Shown here one piece after another: positions 32,945 to 41,296 of a DNA stretch of 41,851 nt; position 1 is the first letter of the stretch, and each line of letters starts with the position of its first letter. Below the pieces are notes generated by a model. That model saw only the letters and a list, made by a program, of their open reading frames with translations. It ran no database searches and was not told the origin of the DNA. The position numbers and the translations under genes are program-made. This DNA is from Candidatus Reconcilbacillus cellulovorans (GTDB taxonomy: Bacteria; Bacillota; Bacilli; Paenibacillales; Reconciliibacillaceae): NCBI GenBank assembly GCA_002507565.1, contig MOXJ01000023.1:1-41851 (forward strand), read 5' to 3'.

Positions 32945-34342
32945 TCAGCCCTTCTTGTTCGCATCGATCAATTGCTGGACGCGCTGTTTCATCGTCTCGA
33001 GCGTCTTGTCGAGATCCTGCGAACCGAGCATCATTTTTTCGAACTCTTCGTTGAGCACCTTGTACACTTCCGACTGATACGTCACCGGCGGCACGAGCTT
33101 CGACGAGCGGGCGCCGGACAGCACGCGGACGAGCGATTCCTTGTCGACTTTTTCTGGCGTCTTCGTACCGCTCAAGATCGTGTCGACGATCTGCGCGAGC
33201 GCGTCCGGCTTGACGCCGTTCCAGGACGGCACGTTTTTGCCCTGGACGATTTGTCCTTCGGTCGTATACCAGCGGATGAACCGGTATGCTTCTTCCTTGT
33301 GCTTCGACTTCGCCGCTACCGCCATATAGTCGGTCGTCACCGGCGTGTAACCGGAAGGATCGCTCGGCGCGTTTTTCGGATACGGTGCGACCGCGACGCG
33401 GAAATTGAGCGGATACTGATCCGTGCCGCCCAGTTCGGTGTTCATCCAGCTGCCGATCAGAATCATGCTGGCCGATTGATTGAAAAACTGCGGCCGATAA
33501 TGTAACTTCTGCGACAGCATGAGCGAATACGGCGTCGCGGACTGATCTTCTTTTTCCATCTTTAACCGGATTTCCAGCGTTCGACGGAACATCGGGTCGT
33601 CGAGGTTCGACGTGCCGTCCGCCTTCAGGAATTCCGTGTTTTCCGGACGGCCGGCCAGCGCAAGTTTTAGATACTCCATCCAGCCGCCGTTTTGCGGGCC
33701 GTGGAAATACGTGCCGTAGCGCTTCTGGTTGCCTTCTCCCTTGGTCAGCGCCTTGGCGTAGGCCATGAAATCGTCCCACGTCCAGTCGGTCGGCACCTTA
33801 AGCCCGGCCTGATCCAAATGGTCTTTGTTCAGCAGCACGTACCACGGGTTGAACTTGCCGGGTAGGGCGTAGTATTTGCCGTTCAACTGCGTGTCGACCT
33901 TGTACTCCTCGGCCACCTTGAAGCCGTCTTTGGCGATGAACTCGTCGAGCGGGGCGACGACGCCCATGCCGACGTGCTGCGCGTACGAAGCGGGGTCCGT
34001 GAACATCATGACGTCCATCTCCTCGCCGGAAGCCAGGAGCAGATCGAGCTTCTTCAGCGCTTCCTGCGAGTCGCCTTTTTCGCTCAGCGGCACGAGCTCC
34101 ACCTTGATGTTCGGGTATTTCGCTTCGAACGCCGCGATCGTCTTCGACCAGTTGTACGCCGCTTCCGTGCCGTGCGTGTGCAGCCGGATCGTCACCTGCT
34201 GCTGCGTCGGCGACGGCTGCGCGCTCGACTGGCCGCCCCCCTGGCTGCCGCCGGTGTCCGCCGACTTGGAACCGCTTCCGCCGCACCCCGCCAAAGCGGA
34301 CAGGGCCAACGCCGCAATCCCGACCAGCGCCCATTTACGCAT
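32945..34342 (-). CDS. Extracellular sugar-binding lipoprotein of a CUT1 ABC importer (second locus)
   Basis: 465 residues from the ATG at 34342 with GGAGGAATCACC upstream. Lipobox LAGC (Cys20), then a Gly/Ser/Gln-rich linker. It is an SBP_bac_1 protein: WSKTIAAFEAKYPNIKVELV near the start, FNPWYVLLNKDHL as the lobe-crossing strand, and a helical C-terminus. It captures the sugar for the permeases encoded just upstream. It has only loose similarity to the protein at 2284-3657, so the substrate probably differs. The 107-bp gap upstream holds its own promoter with TCAAAA repeats. Confidence 0.93.
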   Translation of the reverse strand: MRKWALVGIAALALSALAGCGGSGSKSADTGGSQGGGQSSAQPSPTQQQVTIRLHTHGTEAAYNWSKTIAAFEAKYPNIKVELVPLSEKGDSQEALKKLDLLLASGEEMDVMMFTDPASYAQHVGMGVVAPLDEFIAKDGFKVAEEYKVDTQLNGKYYALPGKFNPWYVLLNKDHLDQAGLKVPTDWTWDDFMAYAKALTKGEGNQKRYGTYFHGPQNGGWMEYLKLALAGRPENTEFLKADGTSNLDDPMFRRTLEIRLKMEKEDQSATPYSLMLSQKLHYRPQFFNQSASMILIGSWMNTELGGTDQYPLNFRVAVAPYPKNAPSDPSGYTPVTTDYMAVAAKSKHKEEAYRFIRWYTTEGQIVQGKNVPSWNGVKPDALAQIVDTILSGTKTPEKVDKESLVRVLSGARSSKLVPPVTYQSEVYKVLNEEFEKMMLGSQDLDKTLETMKQRVQQLIDANKKG

Positions 34343-34383
34343 GGTGATTCCTCCTTTGTTGAAGTATTTCATAGTTTAATTTA

Positions 34384-34448
34384 ATTGTAGCTTTATTTCT
34401 ATGACGCGGAATCCTACGATTTTGACCCTTTACAATAATTTTTTGACC
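34384..34448 (-). promoter_or_regulatory. Promoter of the second sugar-binding protein gene with GGTCAAAA repeat
   Basis: On the minus strand GGTCAAAA lies at 34448-34441 and 34427-34420 (21-bp period). TACAAT (34389-34384) begins 36 bp after the proximal TCA. There is no good -35. Confidence 0.55.
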
Positions 34449-34449
34449 T

Positions 34450-35283
34450 TCAACCCTTGACCCCGCCGAGCGAAATCCCCTCGATCACCTGCTTCTGCCC
34501 GATCAAAAACACGATCAGAAGCGGCACGATCGCCGACACGGCGGCCGCCATGATCAGCGAGTAGAACTCCCCGTTGATCGTCGAGAACTTTTGCATCGCC
34601 AGCTGGATCGTGTACAGCCGGTCCGACTTCAGGAAAATGAGCGGGTTCTGATAGTCGTTCCACGTCCAGATGAACCGCAAAATCGCGTACGTCGCCACCG
34701 CCGGCCGCACGAGCGGCAGGGCGACCGACCAGAACGTGCGGAAATGCCCCGCTCCGTCGATTTTCGCCGAATCGATGTAGTCGGAATGCACGCCCATGAA
34801 AAACTGCCTCAGCATGAACGTCCCCAGCACGCTGAAACTGCCGAGCAGCACGAGCCCGATATGCGTGTCGAACAAGCCGATATAACGGTACAAAATGAAC
34901 TGCGGCACCAAAATCGCCTGTTGCGGCACCATGTACGTCGCCAGCACGAGCAGAAACAGCCACCGCCCTGCCGGAAAATCGATCTTGGAAAAGCCGTACG
35001 CCGCCAGACTCGACACGAACGCCGAGACGAGCGTCGTCAGCACGCTGACCTTGATCGAATTGAGATAATAGAGCCAGAACGGATACTTGCCGAACCAGAC
35101 TTCTTTGTAGTTTTCCCAACCGTTCCAGCGTTTCGGAATCCATTCGATCGGATATTTGAACACGTCCGCCTCGATCTTGAACGACGTCGACAGCATCCAC
35201 GCGAACGGCAAAAGAAACAGCACGCCGCCGGCCAGCATGATCAGCGTGACGACCGCCTTGCGCGCCTGATCCGCCCACGCCAT
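34450..35283 (-). CDS. CUT1 sugar ABC transporter permease, MalG type (second locus)
   Basis: 277 residues after a GGGGGA site. Six membrane segments; EAA loop in VHSDYIDSAKIDGAGHFRTF; C-terminus EGISLGGVKG typical for MalG subunits. It starts 28 bp after the MalF-type gene. As in the first locus, no ATPase gene is present. Confidence 0.93.
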   Translation of the reverse strand: MAWADQARKAVVTLIMLAGGVLFLLPFAWMLSTSFKIEADVFKYPIEWIPKRWNGWENYKEVWFGKYPFWLYYLNSIKVSVLTTLVSAFVSSLAAYGFSKIDFPAGRWLFLLVLATYMVPQQAILVPQFILYRYIGLFDTHIGLVLLGSFSVLGTFMLRQFFMGVHSDYIDSAKIDGAGHFRTFWSVALPLVRPAVATYAILRFIWTWNDYQNPLIFLKSDRLYTIQLAMQKFSTINGEFYSLIMAAAVSAIVPLLIVFLIGQKQVIEGISLGGVKG

Positions 35284-35311
35284 GGCCCATCCCCCGTTTC
35301 CTCGCGCGTTT

Positions 35312-36193
35312 TCAGTAGTTCACCCACTTGCGCTGGCCGATCCATTGCACGATCGTGATCAGAAACACGCAGACGAACAGCACCAGCGCGACGGCCGACG
35401 CATAGCCGACTTTCAGGTTTTCAAACGCCACCTCGTACAGATACCAGACGAGCACCGACGTCGACCGGACCGGACCGCCCTTCGTTAAAACCGCGATCAG
35501 GTCGAACACCTTGAACGAATAGATGAGCCCCGTCACCAGCAGGAAAAACGACGTCGGCGACAGAAGCGGAAACGTGATTTTCCAAAACCGCTGCCAGCCG
35601 TTCGCGCCGTCGATCTCGGCCGCCTCGAGCAACTCTTTCGGAATCGCCTGAAGCCCCGCGATATAGACGATCATGTTGTAGCCGATCGAGATCCAGACCG
35701 CCACCATCATGACCGACACGAGCGCGAACTTCGGATCGGCGATCCAGGCCGGCGGGTGCTCGACGCCGATCGCCATGAGCAGTCGATTGACCGGGCCGAG
35801 CGTCGGATGGAACAGCACCTGCCAAACGATAGCGACCGCCACCACGCTGGAAATATACGGCATGAAATAGATGACCTTAAATGCGTCTTTCCAGTAAACG
35901 TGACGATTGATGACGACCGCGAGCGCCAGCGAAATCGCCATATACACCGGCACCGTCAGCAAAAAGACGAAATTGTTGCCCAGCGATTTGCGGAACGCGG
36001 CGTCTTCCGCCAGGCGCGCAAAATTGTCCAGCCCCGTCCACTTGATCTCGCGAAACCCGGCGATGAACACCCAGTCCGTCAGACTGAGCGCGAACGTCGC
36101 CAGAATCGGCAACAGCGTCAGCACCGTCACGCCGAGCAACATCGGGCTGACGAACAGCCATCCGGCGATCGATTCCCGACGCCTGAGCGACAT
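35312..36193 (-). CDS. CUT1 sugar ABC transporter permease, MalF type (second locus)
   Basis: 293 residues from the ATG at 36193, chosen for its GGGAGGG site; the open frame upstream to 36349 covers promoter DNA. Six membrane segments, with the EAA loop in IPKELLEAAEIDGANGWQRF. It is the first gene of the operon permease-permease-binding protein-kinase-regulator, the reverse arrangement of the first locus, where regulator and permeases are divergent. Confidence 0.93.
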   Translation of the reverse strand: MSLRRRESIAGWLFVSPMLLGVTVLTLLPILATFALSLTDWVFIAGFREIKWTGLDNFARLAEDAAFRKSLGNNFVFLLTVPVYMAISLALAVVINRHVYWKDAFKVIYFMPYISSVVAVAIVWQVLFHPTLGPVNRLLMAIGVEHPPAWIADPKFALVSVMMVAVWISIGYNMIVYIAGLQAIPKELLEAAEIDGANGWQRFWKITFPLLSPTSFFLLVTGLIYSFKVFDLIAVLTKGGPVRSTSVLVWYLYEVAFENLKVGYASAVALVLFVCVFLITIVQWIGQRKWVNY

Positions 36194-36241
36194 CCCGCAT
36201 CCCTCCCGTTCAAGCCCCGTCTTGCCCGTCGGATTGGTTTC

Positions 36242-36303
36242 ATTATAAAAAAAGCCGGCCGGGTGGCCGTAATACAATTTTGATGCGTATGCGATTATTT
36301 TGA
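36242..36303 (-). promoter_or_regulatory. Promoter of the second importer operon with TCAAAAT direct repeat
   Basis: On the minus strand a perfect TATAAT lies at 36247-36242. TCAAAAT occurs at 36303-36297 and 36283-36277 (20-bp period). The proximal copy starts 36 bp before the -10 and ends about 6 bp before the -35 position, where no consensus is seen. Confidence 0.65.
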
Positions 36304-36443
36304 CTTCTTCACGGCGGATGGACCGCCGGACGGCGGACGGCCGGGGCATGTTCGCCGGCAGGAGGATGTTCGCCGAAACTTTTCGGCGGCGGCCATCGTC
36401 TGATTTGAAGAGGAATGAAACTTTTTCCGGGGAGCGATGTTTC

Positions 36444-37277
36444 GTGAAATCAAAACGAACCTCTGTCCTCTTTGCCCTGGCCGTCCTGTTGCCGGCGGCG
36501 GTCGTCCTGGCGGCCGCGGCGTTCGCGGCGGCGCCGGCGGCGAATCCGGTGCGGCTGTTCGTCGACGGCCGGGAACTCTTCTTGAGCCCTGCGCCGGAAA
36601 TTCGGGACGGCGCCGTCGTCGCACCGGTCCGCCCGGTCGCCGAAGCGCTGGGCGCCGACGTGCGCTGGGACGGACAGAACCGGTCCGTTCACGTCTCAAC
36701 CGGTCCTTCGGTCGCCCGCGAACAGGTGATCGAATGGATCGCCGAACAAGGACGGGAAAACGATTATTTCTGGGACGGCCTATGGTACGAGGAAGCCGAC
36801 CTCGACGGCGACGCCGACCTCGAAGTCGTCGCCGGCATCGACGGCGCTGTACACCTCGGCCAATTTTTCATTTTCGACCGGGCGCAAGACGGCCGCTACA
36901 AGCTCGTCAAGGAAGAAGGTTGGAAAGTGGAGCGGGTGCGGCTCGACGATCCGATCGAAATGGACGGCAAAAAATTGTTTCAGATCGTCAAGCGGACGGG
37001 CGGCACTGGGCTCGACATCTACATCGCCCACCTGTTCTACATGGAGAACGGAAACGTCGTCGACGCCTGGGAAGGAATCTTGCGGGAGATTCAGATGGCG
37101 TCCGAACCGAAAAACTATACATTGAAAGTAGGAAATTATCAGATCGATCCCGGCACGCGCTCGCTGTACGCGTGGGAATCGGTGTACCGGCTGGACGAAA
37201 CGGGAACGCGGACGATCGGCGATCCCGCGACCGTCGTGAAGAAATACCGGTTCGACGGGACGCGGTTCGTCGAGTGA
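36444..37277 (+). CDS. Secreted protein with copper amine oxidase N-terminal-like domain
   Basis: 277 residues from a GTG with GGGGAG upstream. Signal peptide to about residue 33 (AAFAAA). Residues 36-90 match the copper-amine-oxidase N domain common in Paenibacillaceae: VRLFVDGRELFL, APVRPVAEALGADVRW and RSVHVSTG. The remaining 180 residues, with an acidic DLDGDADLEVVAGIDGAVH segment like FG-GAP/dockerin-type calcium loops, have no assigned function. A cell-wall or sensing role is possible but not shown. Confidence 0.8.
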   Translation: MKSKRTSVLFALAVLLPAAVVLAAAAFAAAPAANPVRLFVDGRELFLSPAPEIRDGAVVAPVRPVAEALGADVRWDGQNRSVHVSTGPSVAREQVIEWIAEQGRENDYFWDGLWYEEADLDGDADLEVVAGIDGAVHLGQFFIFDRAQDGRYKLVKEEGWKVERVRLDDPIEMDGKKLFQIVKRTGGTGLDIYIAHLFYMENGNVVDAWEGILREIQMASEPKNYTLKVGNYQIDPGTRSLYAWESVYRLDETGTRTIGDPATVVKKYRFDGTRFVE

Positions 37278-37281
37278 AAAC

Positions 37282-37311
37282 TTTACGCGCCGTCGGCGCA
37301 AACCGTATAAT
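37282..37311 (+). promoter_or_regulatory. Promoter of the HEPN/MNT pair with a palindrome in the spacer
   Basis: TTTACG (37282-37287) and TATAAT (37306-37311) are 18 bp apart. GCGCC-GTC-GGCGC (37287-37299) sits between them and could be an autoregulatory site or a small hairpin ending the upstream gene. Confidence 0.55.
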
Positions 37312-37359
37312 GAACTCAAAACCGAAGTAAAAGTATAGGGTGAGCCGGAGGAAACGGCC

Positions 37360-37758
37360 GTGACCGACGAGCGTCTGCGGGTCAAAATCGAAGATTACGT
37401 CCGAGCGGTGGCCAGACTGGGAGAAGGACTGGAGGAAGATCTGTCCAATCCGCTGGTCTACGACGGCGTCATCCAACGATTCGAATTCACTTACGAACTG
37501 GCGTGGAAATGCCTGAAAGCGTATCTGGAACGCGAAGGATTGCAGCCGGCCTCCACCCCCCGCGCGGTATTCAAAGAAGCGTTCGCATCCGGGTTTCTTC
37601 CGGACGGAGACGTCTGGATCGACATGATCGACGATCGGAATTTGACCGTTCATACCCACAACGACTCGCTGGCCCGGCAAATTTATCAGCATGTCAAGGA
37701 ACGGTACTATCCGGCCCTGGCGGATCTGGCCCGGGCATTGGCGGAGGCGGTCTCGTGA
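37360..37758 (+). CDS. hepT: HEPN-type nucleotidyltransferase substrate-binding protein (HI0074/HepT-like toxin)
   Basis: 132 residues from a GTG with GGAGG 8 nt upstream. An all-helical HI0074-family protein: FEFTYELAWKCLKAYLEREG and the helix after it. The HEPN RNase motif R-x4-H is present as Arg93-His98 (DRNLTVHTHN). In HepT toxins the motif is Rx4HxY and the partner MNT protein AMPylates the Tyr; here that place is His100. It overlaps the MNT gene by 4 bp (GTGA). Either a type VII toxin whose control differs, or a pair with another function. Confidence 0.85.
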   Translation: MTDERLRVKIEDYVRAVARLGEGLEEDLSNPLVYDGVIQRFEFTYELAWKCLKAYLEREGLQPASTPRAVFKEAFASGFLPDGDVWIDMIDDRNLTVHTHNDSLARQIYQHVKERYYPALADLARALAEAVS

Positions 37759-38060
37759 CGAGTTTCGGACTGCCGGACGGCATCGTAAAGGCGATTGTCG
37801 ACGAACTGAAAAGCCGGGATCAGGTCAAACGCGCCGTCCTCTTCGGTTCCCGCGCCCGAGGCGACTTTCGCGACCGATCGGACATCGATCTGGCGATCGA
37901 ATGCGACGGACCGATGCCGACCGGTCTGCGTACGGCTTTAGACCGGGCGGCGAGAATTTACAAGATCGATATCGTCGATATGTACGCTTTGCAGGATGAA
38001 CGGTTACGCCGGGACATTGATCGGGAAGGCGTGGGGATTTATCGAAAGTCGCGGTCGTAA
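37755..38060 (+). CDS. mntA: Minimal nucleotidyltransferase (MNT/HI0073, antitoxin-like)
   Basis: 101 residues from a GTG overlapping the previous stop. The polymerase-beta-like nucleotidyltransferase signature is GSRARGD (31-37) plus SDIDLAIE with Asp43 and Asp45; a third acid is likely in IDIVDM near residue 78. In HEPN/MNT systems this enzyme adds AMP to the HEPN toxin and so silences it. Size and coupling fit the family. Confidence 0.88.
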   Translation: MTSFGLPDGIVKAIVDELKSRDQVKRAVLFGSRARGDFRDRSDIDLAIECDGPMPTGLRTALDRAARIYKIDIVDMYALQDERLRRDIDREGVGIYRKSRS

Positions 38061-38070
38061 GATTGACGCT

Positions 38071-38622
38071 TTATCCTCGAACCTCGAGCTCGACATCGGC
38101 AAGACGGCGGTCGATATGCCGGATTTTTTCCTTGACGTCCGTCATATCTTCGGAGACGCGAACGACTTGTTCGAAGGTGGCTGAAAGTTTGGCTTCCATC
38201 CGGTGGACAGTGGATTTGACGTCCAGCAGTTCATGGTTCATAGCATCGAATTTACGATCCATCGCCTCAAACCGCCGGTCGATCACCTCGAACCGTTGGT
38301 CCATCGCCTCGAATCGGCGATCGATGGCCTCGAATCGCTGATCGATGGTCTCAAACCGCCGGTCGATCGCCTCGAACCGTCGGTCCATCGCCTCGAATCG
38401 GCGATCGATGGCCTCGAACCGCCGATCCATCTCCTCAAATCGGCGATCGATAGCCTCGAACCGTTGGTCCATCGCCTCGAACCGCCGGTCCATCTCCTCA
38501 AATCGGCGATCAATAGCCTCGAATCGGCGATCGATGGCCTCGAACCGTTGGTCCATCTCGCCGACTTTCCGGTTCACTTCATCGATCTTGCCGATGATCT
38601 GCATCAGCAATTCTTCTTGCAT
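38071..38622 (-). CDS. Heptad-repeat coiled-coil protein
   Basis: 183 residues. Residues 27-124 are 14 tandem copies of a seven-residue unit of the form F-E-x-(I/M)-D-(R/Q)-R, flanked by similar but less regular heptads. F and I/M fall at the a and d positions, so a long parallel coiled coil is expected. The C-terminus (KIRHIDRRLADVELEVRG) continues the pattern more freely. A GGGGTGGG site precedes the ATG. Such FExIDRR proteins are common in Firmicutes, and copy number varies; function unknown. It is convergent with the MNT gene, 10 bp apart. Confidence 0.8.
   Translation of the reverse strand: MQEELLMQIIGKIDEVNRKVGEMDQRFEAIDRRFEAIDRRFEEMDRRFEAMDQRFEAIDRRFEEMDRRFEAIDRRFEAMDRRFEAIDRRFETIDQRFEAIDRRFEAMDQRFEVIDRRFEAMDRKFDAMNHELLDVKSTVHRMEAKLSATFEQVVRVSEDMTDVKEKIRHIDRRLADVELEVRG
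38251..38544 (-). repeat. 21-bp coding minisatellite, 14 units
   Basis: 294 bp made of 14 units of 21 bp encoding the heptad repeats above. Units differ by a few bases and fall into recurring types (FEAIDRR, FEAMDQR, FEEMDRR), which suggests expansion by slippage or unequal recombination of multi-unit blocks. Confidence 0.9.
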
Positions 38623-38723
38623 CGTCCCACCCCGGACAAGCAGCTTAGATTCATCATATCACGGCGGATGGAAGGGCGACAACAGGTTCTGGTCAATAAA
38701 AATCTATTTTAAGAACGATTTTT

Positions 38724-39119
38724 TCAAGTCGCCTTCCATATCAGCACCGCCACCCCAAACACCGCCAACGCCCACACGATCAACACCGCCGCCCCCGCCC
38801 GCCAGTCGCGCCTCCGCACGTCGGCGCGCAATCGCGCCAGCCGTCGGCAATCATCCAACACTTCTTCCGGCACAAGCCGGAGCGCCAGCCAAATACCGAA
38901 CGGCACGACGACCAGATCGTCCAGATGGCCGAGCACCGGCACGAAATCCGGAATCAGGTCGATGGGACTGAACGCATAGGCGACGACGCACGCGGCTGCA
39001 AACTTCGCATACCAGGGCGTCCGCGCGTCGCGGCACGCCCAGTAAAGCGCCTCCAATTCGGATTTCAGACGGTCCGCGCGATGTTTCGCCTTCCGCAGCC
39101 ATGTTGTCGTTTTCAACAA
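38724..39119 (-). CDS. YkvA family (DUF1232) membrane protein
   Basis: 131 residues if the TTG at 39119 is used (AAAGGGG 8 nt upstream); TTG at 39116 is also possible. The DUF1232 core is clear: TPWYAKFAAACVVAYAFSPI followed by DLIPDFVPVLGHLDDLVVVP. A second hydrophobic helix, AAVLIVWALAVFGVAVLIW, ends the protein. Function is unknown; the family is widespread in Bacillales. Confidence 0.82.
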   Translation of the reverse strand: MLKTTTWLRKAKHRADRLKSELEALYWACRDARTPWYAKFAAACVVAYAFSPIDLIPDFVPVLGHLDDLVVVPFGIWLALRLVPEEVLDDCRRLARLRADVRRRDWRAGAAVLIVWALAVFGVAVLIWKAT

Positions 39120-39345
39120 AACTCCAGCCCCTTTCTCACGAAATATTGCAGACTTGGCGACCGATGACGTCCAAGATCGATGAGCGGCGCGATCGCTTCC
39201 GCCCATTCACGCTTCCGCGCACCGACCGAGGCATATCCCTTTCGTCTCAGCCCCGCCGCTTTTTCCGGGCATACCGCATCGGCAAGCAATTCCCAAGTTC
39301 CGCACAAGGCGTTCGGCTCATACCTTTGCAAAACATGCCGGCGAG
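39113..39345 (-). pseudogene. C-terminal remnant of a DUF4276-like ATPase partner protein
   Basis: One frame reads QRYEPNALCGTWELLADAVC, then KAAGLRRKGYASVG, WAEAIAPLIDL and SPSLQYFVRKGLEF. From memory this resembles the end of DUF4276 proteins, which are encoded next to AAA ATPases. There is no start codon context and no N-terminal part, so the gene is broken. The family assignment needs a profile search. Confidence 0.45.
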
Positions 39346-39363
39346 CTCACGGATACGCAGCCG

Positions 39364-39486
39364 TCACCGCTTCCAGGTCACCGAGCAGCCAAGCTTCATC
39401 GGATCGCCGCTTCTGTCGTTGGAAAGACGGCCGATCTTCACGTCCCGCAATACCCCGAAATTTTGCACGCGGAATCCTTCCAGCAT
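39364..39486 (-). pseudogene. N-terminal stub of an AAA-type ATPase
   Basis: An ATG at 39486 (or GTG at 39492) follows a perfect GGAGGTGA. The 40 codons begin MLEGFRVQNFGVLRDVKIGRL, the usual opening of OLD/AAA15-like ATPases (fRvqNFrslrdv). They stop before the Walker A motif. Together with the DUF4276-like piece just downstream in the same direction, it looks like a two-gene ATPase module that lost its middle. Confidence 0.6.
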
Positions 39487-39549
39487 CCCCACGCCGTTCA
39501 CCTCCGTCTCTTTTCCATTTATAAAAGTTTTTCCAACTTTCCGAAACCG

Positions 39550-39591
39550 AAAAGGCCGGGCGGCACCGTCCGATGACGGCGTCGCCCGGCC
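39550..39591 (-). terminator. Rho-independent terminator of the thioredoxin operon
   Basis: On the minus strand GGCCGGGCG (39591-39583) pairs perfectly with CGCCCGGCC (39562-39554); an inner CCGTC/GACGG extends it; TTTT follows. Confidence 0.85.
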
Positions 39592-39625
39592 CGCAAAGCC
39601 GAAAAGCCAGTGTCTTTCGCGCCTT

Positions 39626-41275
39626 TTACCGACTCTCCGGAACGTATGTCGCCTGCCGGTACGTGCGGAAGCCGCCGGTGAGGTTTTTGGCGCGGAATCC
39701 GTGCTGCCTGAGCAGCCGCGCGGCGATGTACCCACGAAAGCCGACTTCGCAATACGTCCAGATTTCGCGGTCGCGGTCCAGTTCGCCGAGCCGCCGGCGC
39801 AAGTCGTCGACCGGAATGTTGACGGCGCCGGCGATATGCCCCGCGGCGTATTCGGCCGGCGACCGGACGTCGACCAGCGTCGTCCGCTCTGCGTCGCGGT
39901 TTTGCACGTCGCGATACGTGCAGACGTCGATCAGCCCGCGCAAGACGTTTTCGGCCTGGTAAGCCGCCAGGTGGACCGGGTCTTTCGCCGAAGAATACGG
40001 CGGCGCGTAAGCGAGTTCCAAGTCCGCCAGATCGAATACCGTGCCGCGCAGCCGGACGACGGTCGCGATCACGTCGATCCGCTTGTCGACGCCGTCTGCG
40101 CCGACTGCCTGCGCGCCGAACACCCTCCCGTCGTCGCCGAACAGCAATTTTAGCGCCATCGGTGCGGCGCCGGGATAATACGAAGCGTGCGAATTCGCGT
40201 GCACCGTCACCGTCCGGAACGGAACGCCGCGGCGGCGTAAGGCCGTTTCGTTCGCGCCTGTACACGCAGCGGTCAGACCGAACGCCCGGACGATCGCCGT
40301 GCCCACCGCACCGCGGTAAACCGACGGCCAGCCGGCGATCCGGTCGGCCGCAATACGCCCCTGCCGGTTCGCCGGTCCTGCGAGCGGAACGGCGGCTTTG
40401 CCGCCGTGCACGGCGTCGAACGTTTCCACCGCGTCGCCGACCGCATACACATCCGGCACGTTCGTCCGCATGTCCTCGTCGACCAGAATATGTCCGCGCT
40501 CTCCGAGCGCGATGCCGGAATCGCGGAGGAAATCCGTGTCCGGCCGAACGCCGGCCGCGAGCACGACGAGATCGGCCGGCAACGTCCTGCCGCTCCGCAA
40601 CACGACTTCCGATTCGCGGACGGCTTCCAAGCCGTCGCCCAGCACAAGGCGCACGCCGTGATCGGTGAGTTCTTTTTCTATGATCGCCGCCATTTCCGGA
40701 TCCAGCGGCGGCAGCACGTGATCCGCCATTTCCGCGATCGCCGTTTCGAGCCCGAGGCGCCTGAAATTTTCCGCCATCTCGATGCCGATGAACCCGCCGC
40801 CGACGATGACCGCCCGGCGGACGCCGGGTCGCGTCGCCGCCTCTCGGATCCGGTCCATGTCGCGCAAGTTCCGCAGGGTCATCACATGGGGCGCGTCGAT
40901 CCCGGGAACAGGCGGCACGACCGGCTTCGCCCCGGGCGCAAGCACCAGCGCGTCGTACGGCTCGACGTACGTCCGGCCTGACTTAAGATCGCGGACCTCG
41001 ACGATTTTACGCGACGGATCGACCCGGACGACTTCGCTCAGCGTCCGCACGTCGAGGCGGAACCGGCGTCTCAAACTCTCGGGCGTCTGCACGAGCAGCC
41101 GCGATCGTTCCGGAATGACGCCGCCGATATGGTAAGGCATGCCGCAGTTGGCGAATGAGACGGCTTCCCCGCGCTCCAGCACCACGATGTCCGCCGTTTC
41201 GTCGAGACGGCGCAGACGGGCCGCCGCGGACATGCCGCCGGCGACGCCGCCGACAATGACGACTTTTTGACCCAT
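39626..41275 (-). CDS. CoA-disulfide/persulfide reductase with C-terminal rhodanese domain
   Basis: 549 residues with a GGGAGCG site. FAD-binding VVIVGGVAGGMSAAARLRRL, the single active-site Cys44 in SFANCGMPYHIGG, an NAD(P)-binding AVIVGGGFIGIEMAENFRRL and a second FAD contact VYAVGDAVE. The last 100 residues are a rhodanese domain with catalytic Cys509 in IWTYCEVGFRGY. This fusion (CoADR-RHD, also called NADH-dependent persulfide reductase) reduces CoA disulfides or persulfides and handles sulfane sulfur. It starts 21 bp after the thioredoxin gene and shares its promoter. Confidence 0.93.
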   Translation of the reverse strand: MGQKVVIVGGVAGGMSAAARLRRLDETADIVVLERGEAVSFANCGMPYHIGGVIPERSRLLVQTPESLRRRFRLDVRTLSEVVRVDPSRKIVEVRDLKSGRTYVEPYDALVLAPGAKPVVPPVPGIDAPHVMTLRNLRDMDRIREAATRPGVRRAVIVGGGFIGIEMAENFRRLGLETAIAEMADHVLPPLDPEMAAIIEKELTDHGVRLVLGDGLEAVRESEVVLRSGRTLPADLVVLAAGVRPDTDFLRDSGIALGERGHILVDEDMRTNVPDVYAVGDAVETFDAVHGGKAAVPLAGPANRQGRIAADRIAGWPSVYRGAVGTAIVRAFGLTAACTGANETALRRRGVPFRTVTVHANSHASYYPGAAPMALKLLFGDDGRVFGAQAVGADGVDKRIDVIATVVRLRGTVFDLADLELAYAPPYSSAKDPVHLAAYQAENVLRGLIDVCTYRDVQNRDAERTTLVDVRSPAEYAAGHIAGAVNIPVDDLRRRLGELDRDREIWTYCEVGFRGYIAARLLRQHGFRAKNLTGGFRTYRQATYVPESR

Positions 41276-41296
41276 ACCGGCATCGCTCCCGTTTTT

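Noticed and set aside
38223-38560. Tandem repeats considered as a CRISPR array
   Set aside because: Units are 21 bp, adjacent and without unique spacers, and they encode a regular heptad in frame.
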